A DNA stretch of 64,000 nucleotides, from the NCBI RefSeq assembly GCF_022352215.1, contig NZ_JAKRWF010000002.1, positions 434,001-498,000 on the forward strand, read 5' to 3'. This document shows, piece by piece, positions 8,613 to 15,511 of the stretch; the stretch's first letter is position 1; each line of letters begins with the position of its first letter. The position numbers and the translations under genes are program-made. Source of the stretch: Flavihumibacter cheonanensis (GTDB lineage: Bacteria > Bacteroidota > Bacteroidia > Chitinophagales > Chitinophagaceae). The notes under the pieces are model-generated. The model was not told the DNA's origin. It did not search any database and worked only from the letters and a program-made list of their open reading frames with translations.

Positions 8613-8620
8613 TAACTTTG
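8613..8620 (+). promoter_or_regulatory. -7 promoter element of the DUF2480 gene
   Basis: TAACTTTG is an exact TAnnTTTG match, just after the ppiD terminator and 35 bases before the next ATG. Confidence 0.5.
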
Positions 8621-8655
8621 TTCTCCCAAAGCTGTTAGTATCTAAAACAATTCAG

Positions 8656-9162
8656 ATGGCAGATCAGATTGTAAATAAAGTGGCTGAAAGTGGATTGATT
8701 ACACTCGACCTGGAAGTATACCTTCCCCGCGAAATAATTGTAGAATTTGACCTGGCGAATCACCTGTACATGGGCCTGATTCTGAAAGAAAAGGAATTCC
8801 GGGAAGCAATGAAACAATTGGATTGGGAGCAATACCGCGGAAAAATGGTAGCAGTTACCTGCACTGCAGATGCGATTATTCCCATGTGGGCCTATATGCT
8901 GGTGGTTAGCTATCTCCAACCGGTAGCTTCAGCTGTTTACCAGGGATCGGCTGCAGAATTTCGCAAGCAAGTTTTCCTCCATCGGCTGGCCACAATTGAT
9001 GCCACCGAATTTAATGATAAACGCGTGGTGATAAAGGGTTGTGGCGATCAACCTATTGGTGAGTATGCCTATTTTGAAATCACCCGGATCCTGTTACCGC
9101 ATGCAAAGTCGATCATGTATGGGGAACCCTGCTCCACCGTTCCAGTTTTTAAGCGCCGGTAA
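8656..9162 (+). CDS. DUF2480 family protein
   Basis: This 168-residue protein matches the Bacteroidota-specific DUF2480 family. Recognisable stretches are MADQIVNKVAESGLITLDLE, LKEKEFREAM and the central ADAIIPMWAYML. No signal peptide or membrane anchor is obvious and no catalytic motif is known. The C-terminal KGCGDQPIGEYAYFEIT stretch carries one of several conserved cysteines. The gene stands alone, between its own promoter and a palindrome shared with convergent kdsB. The function is unknown. Confidence 0.85.
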   Translation: MADQIVNKVAESGLITLDLEVYLPREIIVEFDLANHLYMGLILKEKEFREAMKQLDWEQYRGKMVAVTCTADAIIPMWAYMLVVSYLQPVASAVYQGSAAEFRKQVFLHRLATIDATEFNDKRVVIKGCGDQPIGEYAYFEITRILLPHAKSIMYGEPCSTVPVFKRR

Positions 9163-9167
9163 AAGCT

Positions 9168-9197
9168 GTCAGACAGATGTCTAGACACCTGTCTGAC
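9168..9197. repeat. 30-bp palindrome at the DUF2480/kdsB junction
   Basis: The arms GTCAGACAG (9168-9176) and CTGTCTGAC (9189-9197) flank the inner palindrome TGTCTAGACA (9178-9187). Only one position pair is unmatched. It covers the kdsB stop codon and its last few codons, and could terminate both convergent transcripts. The arm GTCAGAC equals the heptamer repeated at 24880-24914. Confidence 0.8.
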
Positions 9198-9918
9198 GTT
9201 TTAAAAATGCAGCAGCTTTCTCCAGGTCTTCCGGCGTATCAATATTAACGCCCAGGTAATCAGTTATCACCATTTTAAGTGGAATGCCATTTTCAAGATA
9301 CCGCAGGCATTCAATTTTTTCTGCTGCTTCGAGTGGCGTCATTGACCAGCCAGTGAAGTTCATGAGCGCCTGCTTGCGATAGGCATACACCCCCACATGT
9401 TCATACCAGGTTATTGCTTGCTCGGTACTACGTGGATAAGGAATCGGACTGCGACTGAACAATAAAGAATTACTGAACTTGTCCACTACCACTTTCACCA
9501 CATTCGGATTCTTCACTGCTTCCGCATCATGCATTTCCTGCATCAGCGATCCCACCTGAACAGCAGGGTCCTGAAAGGAGGCCAGTAATTTTTCCAGCGG
9601 TGCTCTTTTCACAAAGGGCATATCTCCCTGCACATTCAGAATGATATCCACCTCAATGTTCTCTACGATTTCTGCAATCCGGTCGCTTCCACTTTCGTGA
9701 GAACGCTGACTGCGATATACCTTCCCACCAATGGCTGCAATCTCAGCATCGATTACATCACTATCGGTTACCACACTTACTTCATCAAACAATCCGGTAG
9801 CCAGGGTATTTTCATACACTTTCCGGATGACTGTTGAGTTACCCAGTGGCTTCATCAGTTTTCCCGGAAATCTGGTGGCATCGTATCGAGCCGGAATCAT
9901 GGCAATGGTTTTCCCCAT
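9181..9918 (-). CDS. kdsB: 3-deoxy-manno-octulosonate cytidylyltransferase (CMP-KDO synthetase)
   Basis: KdsB activates KDO with CTP for lipopolysaccharide core synthesis, in the cytoplasm. The 245-residue sequence starts MGKTIAMIPARYDATRFPGK, the conserved nucleotide-binding loop. It also contains SGSDRIAE, NVQGDMPFV and a C-terminal VNIDTPEDLEKA. Length is normal. The last residues, RQTGV, are encoded inside a 30-bp palindrome, so the C-terminus may be slightly altered relative to homologues. It follows the sterol-desaturase gene by 28 bases in the same direction. It implies a KDO-containing outer membrane. Confidence 0.95.
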   Translation of the reverse strand: MGKTIAMIPARYDATRFPGKLMKPLGNSTVIRKVYENTLATGLFDEVSVVTDSDVIDAEIAAIGGKVYRSQRSHESGSDRIAEIVENIEVDIILNVQGDMPFVKRAPLEKLLASFQDPAVQVGSLMQEMHDAEAVKNPNVVKVVVDKFSNSLLFSRSPIPYPRSTEQAITWYEHVGVYAYRKQALMNFTGWSMTPLEAAEKIECLRYLENGIPLKMVITDYLGVNIDTPEDLEKAAAFLKRQTGV

Positions 9919-9946
9919 CAGTTGCTAATTTGTTCGCAAAGATGCA

Positions 9947-10765
9947 TCAATAATCGGTCTTGATCTTCTTATCAAAAGGAATCCTGAACTGATAGCCGAG
10001 ATCTTCATCAGTACGGTCGTCCAGTACATCTAAACCATATTTTAATTTTGCGGGATCCACATACCGGAAGGTTCCAAAAAGCCGGTCCCACACGGAGAAA
10101 ATATTCCCATAATTGGTGTCCGTTAGCGGTCGCTCAAAATGATGATGTGCCTTATGCATATTGGGTGAAACAAAAACCAGGCTGATCGGGTAATCCAGCC
10201 ATCGCGGTACGCGAATATTGGCATGATTAAAATGAGTGAAAAGTGCGGCACAACCGCGATATAAAAAATACAGCCAAACCGGAGTTCCAATGACCAAGAT
10301 CCCAATAATGGTACTGGTTTCCCGGAACAACCATTCACCAGGATGGTGCCGGGTTCCGGTAGTAACATCTACTTTGGTATCGCTATGGTGAACCATATGA
10401 AACTTCCACATGAACTTCACCTTGTGCATCAGCCAGTGTGGAATGTACTGGCCAAACAAATCCATAAAAAGCAGACCGATAAAAATCTGCATCCAGCCAG
10501 GCATGGCAATCCACTGCAGTAACCCAAACTCATTGGAAACAGCGAGACTGCAAAACCAGATTGTTACCAGGCCAAAAATCAGATTAAGCACCAGGGTGGT
10601 ACCCAGGAAAACCAGGTTCACGCCTGCATGCCGGGTTCGGTTAAACTGAAATTTGAAAAGTGGATAATAGCCTTCCAGCAACCAGAAAAAAATCATTCCG
10701 CCCATCAGGAACAGAATTCGATGAGCTGAAGGGATGGTTTCCCAATAGGTAAAAAAAGCTTCCAT
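9947..10765 (-). CDS. Sterol desaturase / fatty acid hydroxylase superfamily membrane protein
   Basis: This 272-residue membrane protein has about four hydrophobic segments and the eight-histidine di-iron signature of the superfamily: HWLMH, HMVHH, then HKAHHHF near the C-terminus, plus RHHPGEW. Members hydroxylate or desaturate lipid substrates using O2. The substrate here (sphingolipid, fatty acid or carotenoid) cannot be told. The ATG at 10765 (MEAFFTYWE) was preferred over an in-frame one at 10795. The upstream gene in the same direction is the DUF2007 protein, 97 bases away. Confidence 0.88.
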   Translation of the reverse strand: MEAFFTYWETIPSAHRILFLMGGMIFFWLLEGYYPLFKFQFNRTRHAGVNLVFLGTTLVLNLIFGLVTIWFCSLAVSNEFGLLQWIAMPGWMQIFIGLLFMDLFGQYIPHWLMHKVKFMWKFHMVHHSDTKVDVTTGTRHHPGEWLFRETSTIIGILVIGTPVWLYFLYRGCAALFTHFNHANIRVPRWLDYPISLVFVSPNMHKAHHHFERPLTDTNYGNIFSVWDRLFGTFRYVDPAKLKYGLDVLDDRTDEDLGYQFRIPFDKKIKTDY

Positions 10766-10862
10766 GTGCAGGCAATTGTTCTTACAAGTTACCAAAGCGG
10801 AAACAGGTTTGGAACAAGTGTAGAAGAATCTTGATTCAAATCATCTTATGCTACTTGCTGCT

Positions 10863-11264
10863 TCAGTTGAAACCCAGATCCGTAACCCGGTTACCGCAGG
10901 ACCTACAAATCACTTCTGAAGTAAACACGCTTTCTGCATTGCCTCTTAGTCGGGCAATCCAGCGATTCCACCAGTTCAGAGAAGTTACATGGGTGCGCCG
11001 TTCCAGTGCCTTCGCACCACAGGAGGGGCAGGGCAAGGTTTGCAAATAGGCATCGGTAGCTGCATCCAGCAGGGAGATTGCTTTGGAGAGGTCATCGTTC
11101 AGCACCATGAGTTTCATCCCGCCAATAGCCGGACTCAAAAATGGGTCAATAGTAACGGTATTTTCATCCTTGAGATGGCAATTGATCCCATGCTCTTTGA
11201 GCAGGTTCAGCTGAATATTTGCCTGGATATAATTGTCGTATGACCGGATCTGTACAAAATGCAT
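10863..11264 (-). CDS. DUF2007-domain protein with C-terminal zinc ribbon
   Basis: This 133-residue protein has an N-terminal putative signal-transducing domain (DUF2007): about 70 residues beginning FVQIRSYDNYIQANIQLNLL, with a GGMKLMV core. A C-terminal zinc ribbon follows, with pairs CPSCG and CRSCG about 35 residues apart. It is cytoplasmic and predicted to be a small binding or adaptor protein; no enzymatic motif is seen. It begins 15 bases after the dnaN stop, so it is probably co-transcribed with dnaN. The role is unknown. Confidence 0.8.
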   Translation of the reverse strand: MHFVQIRSYDNYIQANIQLNLLKEHGINCHLKDENTVTIDPFLSPAIGGMKLMVLNDDLSKAISLLDAATDAYLQTLPCPSCGAKALERRTHVTSLNWWNRWIARLRGNAESVFTSEVICRSCGNRVTDLGFN

Positions 11265-11279
11265 GAAGGAAAATCAGGA

Positions 11280-12395
11280 TCAGGCATTCAGCATCAGCGG
11301 CATCACCAGCATCAGGAGCTCTTCGTATTCATCTGCCTCCATGGGGCGAATGATACCGGCTTTGGTTGGGGTGGATAATTCCATCCGAACTTCATCGCTC
11401 TCGGCAGCATTTAGCATTTCAATCAGGAAACGGGCATTGAAAGCGATGGAAAGATCTTCGCCATCATACTGACATTTCATGCGTTCGTTGCCCTCGAAGC
11501 TGAAATCAATATCCTGCGCGGCCAGTTGCAATTCACTGCCGGAGATATTCAGAACAACCTGGTTGGTGCTTTTATTGGAGAATACGCTTACACGGCGAAG
11601 GGCACCCTGGAAATCGGACTTGCTGACAATCATTTTGTAGGGATTGTCAGCCGGGATCACTACTTTATAATCAGGGAAGCGGGCATCAATAAGGCGACAG
11701 CTCATCTGAGTATTACCATGTGTGACAAACAGATGATTGCTATTATAGCTGACTGTGATCACATCGTCGTTATCTGGCAATGCTGATTTCAGGATGTTCA
11801 GCGGCTTTTTTGGAACGATGAAGGAATCACCTTTGGGGCATTTTACATCTGTGCGTTTGTAGCGAACCAGGCGATGCGCATCGGTAGCCACGAACTGAAC
11901 AAAATTTTTATCCAGCTCAAAATACACACCCGTCATAGCCGGACGCAGATCATCATTGCTCACTGCGAACAATGTTTTATTGATGCCGGTAACCAATGCG
12001 CTGCTGGTCATTTCAAAAGAAGTGGTATCATCAGCAGATGGTTCTTTCGGGAAATTGTCGGGATTTTCACCCATTACCTTATACTTACCATTATCGCTGG
12101 TCATTTCGATACCAAAATTCTTATCGATATTGAAAGTAAGGGGCTGATCAGGTATGTTCTTGAGAGAATCAATCAGAATCTTGGCGGGAATACAAACCCG
12201 TCCATTTTCTTTCGCTTCGATATCCATCTGCACCCGCATAACCGTTTCCAGGTCGGTGGCCACCACATTCAATTTGTTCTTATCAATTTCAAACAGGAAA
12301 TCTTCCAGGATGGGTAAAACTGTATTGGCATTGATAACACCACTGATCTGTTGGAGCTGTTTCAATAAAGCCGATGAGCTAACGATGAACTTCAT
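11280..12395 (-). CDS. dnaN: DNA polymerase III beta subunit (sliding clamp)
   Basis: This 371-residue protein starts MKFIVSSSALLKQLQQISG and shows the three-fold clamp architecture, with VLPILEDFL early and ATDAHRLV in the middle. The C-terminal segment ends in LLMLVMPLML instead of the VVMPMRL typical of proteobacterial clamps. It encircles DNA and tethers the replicative polymerase. The frame is open upstream to 12590, but the ATG at 12395 matches the conserved family N-terminus. dnaN is about 5 kb from the proposed origin, without dnaA next to it. It is divergent from recX. Confidence 0.96.
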   Translation of the reverse strand: MKFIVSSSALLKQLQQISGVINANTVLPILEDFLFEIDKNKLNVVATDLETVMRVQMDIEAKENGRVCIPAKILIDSLKNIPDQPLTFNIDKNFGIEMTSDNGKYKVMGENPDNFPKEPSADDTTSFEMTSSALVTGINKTLFAVSNDDLRPAMTGVYFELDKNFVQFVATDAHRLVRYKRTDVKCPKGDSFIVPKKPLNILKSALPDNDDVITVSYNSNHLFVTHGNTQMSCRLIDARFPDYKVVIPADNPYKMIVSKSDFQGALRRVSVFSNKSTNQVVLNISGSELQLAAQDIDFSFEGNERMKCQYDGEDLSIAFNARFLIEMLNAAESDEVRMELSTPTKAGIIRPMEADEYEELLMLVMPLMLNA

Positions 12396-12419
12396 AAAAC
12401 GGTTGCGATTTATAAGGGA

Positions 12420-12427
12420 CGAAACTA
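12420..12427 (-). promoter_or_regulatory. Possible -7 element of dnaN
   Basis: The minus strand reads TAGTTTCG, one base from TAnnTTTG, 24 bases upstream of the dnaN ATG. The same T-to-C variant is seen before ppiD and the GT2 gene (22231-22238). Confidence 0.3.
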
Positions 12428-12547
12428 AGGAATTCCGGCCATTCTTAGATTGGGATATGGGGAAGATTGGAAAGGGCGGCCGGTTATTTTCGGGGAATCT
12501 TTCAAATTGGGTTTTTTCCTCATTACCGTAATGCGGAACTTTATAAA

Positions 12548-13039
12548 ATGTTGCAGGGAAAAAGACTGACTCCGGATCAGGCCTTACCAAAGGCGCGTCA
12601 TTTTTGTGGGTACCAGGAACGTTGCCACCAGGAAGTAAAGAATAAATTATTCAGCTTTGGCCTGAACCGCCAGGAAGTGGAAAACCTGATTGCTACTCTT
12701 ATTGAAGAGGATTATCTGAATGAAGAGCGGTTTGCCATTCAGTTTGCCGGTGGTAAATTCCGAATGAAAGGATGGGGCAGAGGCCGGATCAAAAATGAAT
12801 TGCAGCAAAGGCAGGTGAGTGAATACTGTATAAAAAAGGCGATGAAGGAGATTCCGGAGCCGGCATACCTTGAAACACTGGAGAAACTTGCCCGAAATCG
12901 GTGGGACAGTTTAAATGGAGAGGATAAATTTTCGCGACTACGAAAAACCCAGGATCACCTGCTGTATAAAGGATACGAATGGGACCTGATAAAAGAAGTG
13001 ATGAAAGGATTGCAATCCGGGCAAACTTCCGACGAATGA
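12548..13039 (+). CDS. recX: Regulatory protein RecX
   Basis: This 163-residue protein belongs to the RecX family, which inhibits RecA filaments and recombinase activity. It consists of tandem three-helix repeats; visible family stretches are RCHQEVKNKL, LIEEDYLNEERFAIQFAGGKFRMKGWG and YKGYEWDLI. The start at 12548 (MLQGKRLTPDQAL) was chosen over an in-frame ATG at 12467 because it gives family length. No recA is nearby. It is the first gene of a plus-strand run (recX, amidase, nagA, dps) with gaps of 13 bases, an overlap, and 12 bases. Confidence 0.9.
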   Translation: MLQGKRLTPDQALPKARHFCGYQERCHQEVKNKLFSFGLNRQEVENLIATLIEEDYLNEERFAIQFAGGKFRMKGWGRGRIKNELQQRQVSEYCIKKAMKEIPEPAYLETLEKLARNRWDSLNGEDKFSRLRKTQDHLLYKGYEWDLIKEVMKGLQSGQTSDE

Positions 13040-13052
13040 AGTAATTTCAGGT

Positions 13053-13916
13053 ATGTCAACCCTTACCATAACCACCATTCAATCTTCACTGCATTGGGAG
13101 GATCCAGCGGCTAATCGCCGGATGTTTGCCGAAAAAATTGATTCGGTTTCTGAAAAAATGGAACTGGTTGTTTTGCCGGAAGCCTTTACCACCGGCTTTT
13201 CCATGCAGCCCGAAAAGCTGGCCGAAACTATGGATGGCCCCACGGTTAACTGGATGAAATCCCTTGCTGCGCACAAAAGAATAATCCTTACCGGATCAGT
13301 TTTTATAGAGGAAGAGGGTCACTATTTCAACAGACTGCTCTGGGTTTTACCAAACGGACAGGTGGGTCATTATGACAAACGACATCGCTTTGCCTATGCA
13401 GGTGAGGACCAGCATTTCAGTGCCGGAAGCCGACGCTTTATTGCATCCGTCAAAGGTTGGCGCATATTTCTGCAAGTCTGCTACGACCTGCGTTTTCCGG
13501 TCTGGAGCCGGCAACAATCTCACCCGCCGGGGCGTGGTGCCACCCATCGCGGCGGAGTGCCATCCGCCGGGGCGGAATACCACCGGACGGGTGAGTATGA
13601 TTTGCTGATTACAGTCGCGAACTGGCCGGAGCGGCGCAATCATGCCTGGAAAACCCTACTCGCCGCAAGAGCTATTGAAAATCAATGTTATGTGGTAGGT
13701 GTTAACCGGGTTGGAGAGGATGGAAACGGGATCTATCACAGTGGCGACTCAATGATCCTGGACCCATTGGGAACCCCCCTTTACCAGAAGGAACATGGAG
13801 AAGATATTCATACGCTAACCCTTGACATATCCAATCTGGATAAAATCCGGCAGCAACTACCTTTTCTTCGCGATGCCGACGCATTCACTCTGTTAAATGA
13901 ATCACCTGATGCCTGA
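13053..13916 (+). CDS. Omega-amidase-like carbon-nitrogen hydrolase (YafV/NIT2 type) with an in-frame repeat insertion
   Basis: This 287-residue nitrilase-superfamily enzyme has the Glu-Lys-Cys triad in LVVLPEAFTTGF, HYDKRHRF and LQVCYDLRFPVW (Cys143). The last motif and ANWPERR are typical of omega-amidases, which hydrolyse 2-oxoglutaramate or 2-oxosuccinamate. Residues 156-181, rich in Pro, Gly, Arg and His, lie between the FPVWSRQQ helix and the YDLLI strand. From memory, relatives have only a few residues there. This stretch is encoded by a GC-rich palindromic repeat (13519-13595) in frame, with all catalytic parts kept. The 3' end overlaps nagA by 20 bases. Confidence 0.88.
   Translation: MSTLTITTIQSSLHWEDPAANRRMFAEKIDSVSEKMELVVLPEAFTTGFSMQPEKLAETMDGPTVNWMKSLAAHKRIILTGSVFIEEEGHYFNRLLWVLPNGQVGHYDKRHRFAYAGEDQHFSAGSRRFIASVKGWRIFLQVCYDLRFPVWSRQQSHPPGRGATHRGGVPSAGAEYHRTGEYDLLITVANWPERRNHAWKTLLAARAIENQCYVVGVNRVGEDGNGIYHSGDSMILDPLGTPLYQKEHGEDIHTLTLDISNLDKIRQQLPFLRDADAFTLLNESPDA
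13519..13595 (+). repeat. GC-rich palindromic repeat, copy A (inside the amidase gene)
   Basis: This 77-base segment is bounded by inverted ends CTCACCCG and CGGGTGAG; 58 of 77 bases are G or C, far above the flanking gene. Inside are short hairpins built from the blocks TCCGCC/GGCGGA and CACC/GGTG. The blocks GTGCCATCCGCC and GGCGGAGTGCCA recur in other copies. It keeps the reading frame open and contributes about 26 residues. Confidence 0.75.
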
Positions 13917-15021
13917 ACCAACCATCCACCATTTTGTCAATGGCCGCATTTTTACCGGCGAAACCTGGTTAAATGAAGCAATCATATCTGTTGAGGAAGA
14001 AAGAATAGTGGAAATTTCCCCTCATCCGCCGCGGCGGAGTGCCACTCCGCCAGGTCGGGTGCCACCCGACCGGTACAAGGATTTGCAGGGGGGTATGCTC
14101 GTGCCGGCCTTTATTGATGTGCAATTGTATGGTGGTGATGGCCAGCTTTTTGGTGTTCATCCTTCTGTGGAAGCCATCCGCGCCACAGTGGATTATTCGC
14201 GAAGAGGCGGAGCCCATCTGATCCTGCCTACTGTAGCAACCAATGATAATACCGTTGCGCTGGCTGCCATCGAATCAGTGAGGGATTATCTGAACCAGGG
14301 AGGTAAAGGTGTATACGGACTTCACCTCGAAGGACCCTTCCTGAATCCTGTTAAGCGGGGTGCGCATGTACTGGAGAAAATTCAATCGCCCTCCATGGAT
14401 AAACTACGTGCACTGGTTGAACCTGGCCGGGGTATCATTAAGATGATGACCATCGCACCGGAACTCTTTCAACCGGATCAGATTCAATACCTGAAAGATG
14501 CCGGTATTATTCTATCAGCGGGACATAGCAATGCAAGTTTTGAGGAGGCGAATAAAGGGTTTGACCTGGGGATTACTACCTGCACCCATTTATTCAATGC
14601 AATGTCGCCTTTGCAACACCGCGCCCCTGGATTGGTAGGCGCCATCCTGGCACATCCGACCATTGCCTCCAGCATTGTACCGGATGGATACCATGTGGAT
14701 GCAGTGGTAATCAAAATGGCCAAGCAGCTGATGGGGGAACGATTGTTCATTATTACGGATGCGGTTACAGAGAGCAATACCGGGAATTATTTGCACCAGT
14801 TGCGTGGAGATCATTACACATTACCGGATGGAACGCTTTCAGGATCTGCATTGACCATGCTGTCAGCGGTGCAGTTTTGTGTTAAAAAAGTCGGAATTTC
14901 AATAGAAGAAGCGGTACGAATGGCTTCCTTGTATCCTGCCAGGGTATTGGGTATTGAGAAAGAGTGGGGCAAACTGGCAGTAGGATACAGGCCGGAATGG
15001 TTTTGGATACCATCACTTTAA
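13897..15021 (+). CDS. nagA: N-acetylglucosamine-6-phosphate deacetylase with an in-frame repeat insertion
   Basis: NagA deacetylates GlcNAc-6-phosphate to glucosamine-6-phosphate during amino-sugar recycling. The 374-residue sequence has the amidohydrolase signatures PAFIDVQLYGGDG, LHLEGPFLNPVKRGAH, SAGHSNAS, CTHLFNAMSPL and the catalytic Asp in IITDAV. Residues 42-59, rich in Pro and Arg, sit between the N-terminal beta strand VEEERIVEI and DLQGGMLVPAF, where relatives normally have a short turn. They are encoded by a GC-rich palindromic repeat. The start at 13897 overlaps the amidase; an in-frame ATG at 13909 is an alternative. No nagB is adjacent. Confidence 0.93.
   Translation: MNHLMPEPTIHHFVNGRIFTGETWLNEAIISVEEERIVEISPHPPRRSATPPGRVPPDRYKDLQGGMLVPAFIDVQLYGGDGQLFGVHPSVEAIRATVDYSRRGGAHLILPTVATNDNTVALAAIESVRDYLNQGGKGVYGLHLEGPFLNPVKRGAHVLEKIQSPSMDKLRALVEPGRGIIKMMTIAPELFQPDQIQYLKDAGIILSAGHSNASFEEANKGFDLGITTCTHLFNAMSPLQHRAPGLVGAILAHPTIASSIVPDGYHVDAVVIKMAKQLMGERLFIITDAVTESNTGNYLHQLRGDHYTLPDGTLSGSALTMLSAVQFCVKKVGISIEEAVRMASLYPARVLGIEKEWGKLAVGYRPEWFWIPSL
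14023..14073 (+). repeat. GC-rich palindromic repeat, copy B (inside nagA)
   Basis: Three nested or adjacent palindromes are visible. The 14-mer TCCGCCGCGGCGGA spans 14025-14038. Arms GGCGGAGT/ACTCCGCC lie around a GCC loop (14033-14051). Arms GGTCGGGT/ACCCGACC lie around a GCC loop (14053-14071). The 14-mer is shared exactly with copy E (50488-50501). The insertion is read in frame as part of nagA. Confidence 0.8.
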
Positions 15022-15033
15022 AAAAATACTTCT

Positions 15034-15510
15034 ATGGCAAAGTTGAATGCAATCGGTCTGGATGAAGCCAAAGCGGCTGATCTGGCCGGAAGACTGAATA
15101 CCCTACTCGCCAACTATTCCATATTTTATCAGAATACGCGAGGTTATCACTGGAATATCAGAGGCGAAAAATTCTTTGAACTGCATGTAAAATTTGAAGA
15201 ATTATATAATGATCTCCTTTTAAAAATTGATGAGATCGCTGAGCGTATACTCACGCTTGGATTTTCACCGGCACATAATTATTCCGATTATCACACGATG
15301 GCTACGATTAAAGAAAGCAGGGAAGTAGCGGATGGTATGAAGGCGGTGGAAAATATCCTGGGCTCTTTTCAAACGATTATTGGCCTGCAGCGTGAGCTGT
15401 TGAAAGTATCTGAAGATGCTAACGATGAAGGAACGAACGCACTCATGAGCGATTATATCCGGGCACAGGAAAAACTGGTTTGGATGTACTCAGCGTTTTT
15501 GAATAATTGA
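15034..15510 (+). CDS. dps: Dps-family ferritin-like DNA-binding protein
   Basis: This 158-residue Dps/miniferritin has the ferroxidase-site signature TRGYHWNIRGEKFFELHVKFEELYNDLLLKIDEIAERI at about residues 35-72, with the His, Asp and Glu ligands in place. Dps forms a 12-mer shell that oxidises Fe(II) with peroxide and protects DNA. The N-terminus is short and not strongly basic, so DNA binding is uncertain. It is last in the recX-amidase-nagA-dps run, 12 bases after nagA, and may also have its own stress promoter. Its stop is 1 base from the stop of the convergent next gene. Confidence 0.92.
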   Translation: MAKLNAIGLDEAKAADLAGRLNTLLANYSIFYQNTRGYHWNIRGEKFFELHVKFEELYNDLLLKIDEIAERILTLGFSPAHNYSDYHTMATIKESREVADGMKAVENILGSFQTIIGLQRELLKVSEDANDEGTNALMSDYIRAQEKLVWMYSAFLNN

Positions 15511-15511
15511 T

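Noticed and set aside
10989-11243. Open frame on the plus strand across the DUF2007 gene
   Set aside because: It lies opposite a protein with clear domains and a CxxC zinc ribbon; no support for translation.
11526-12317. Several plus-strand open frames opposite dnaN
   Set aside because: dnaN is certain and its codon pattern explains the open antisense frames.
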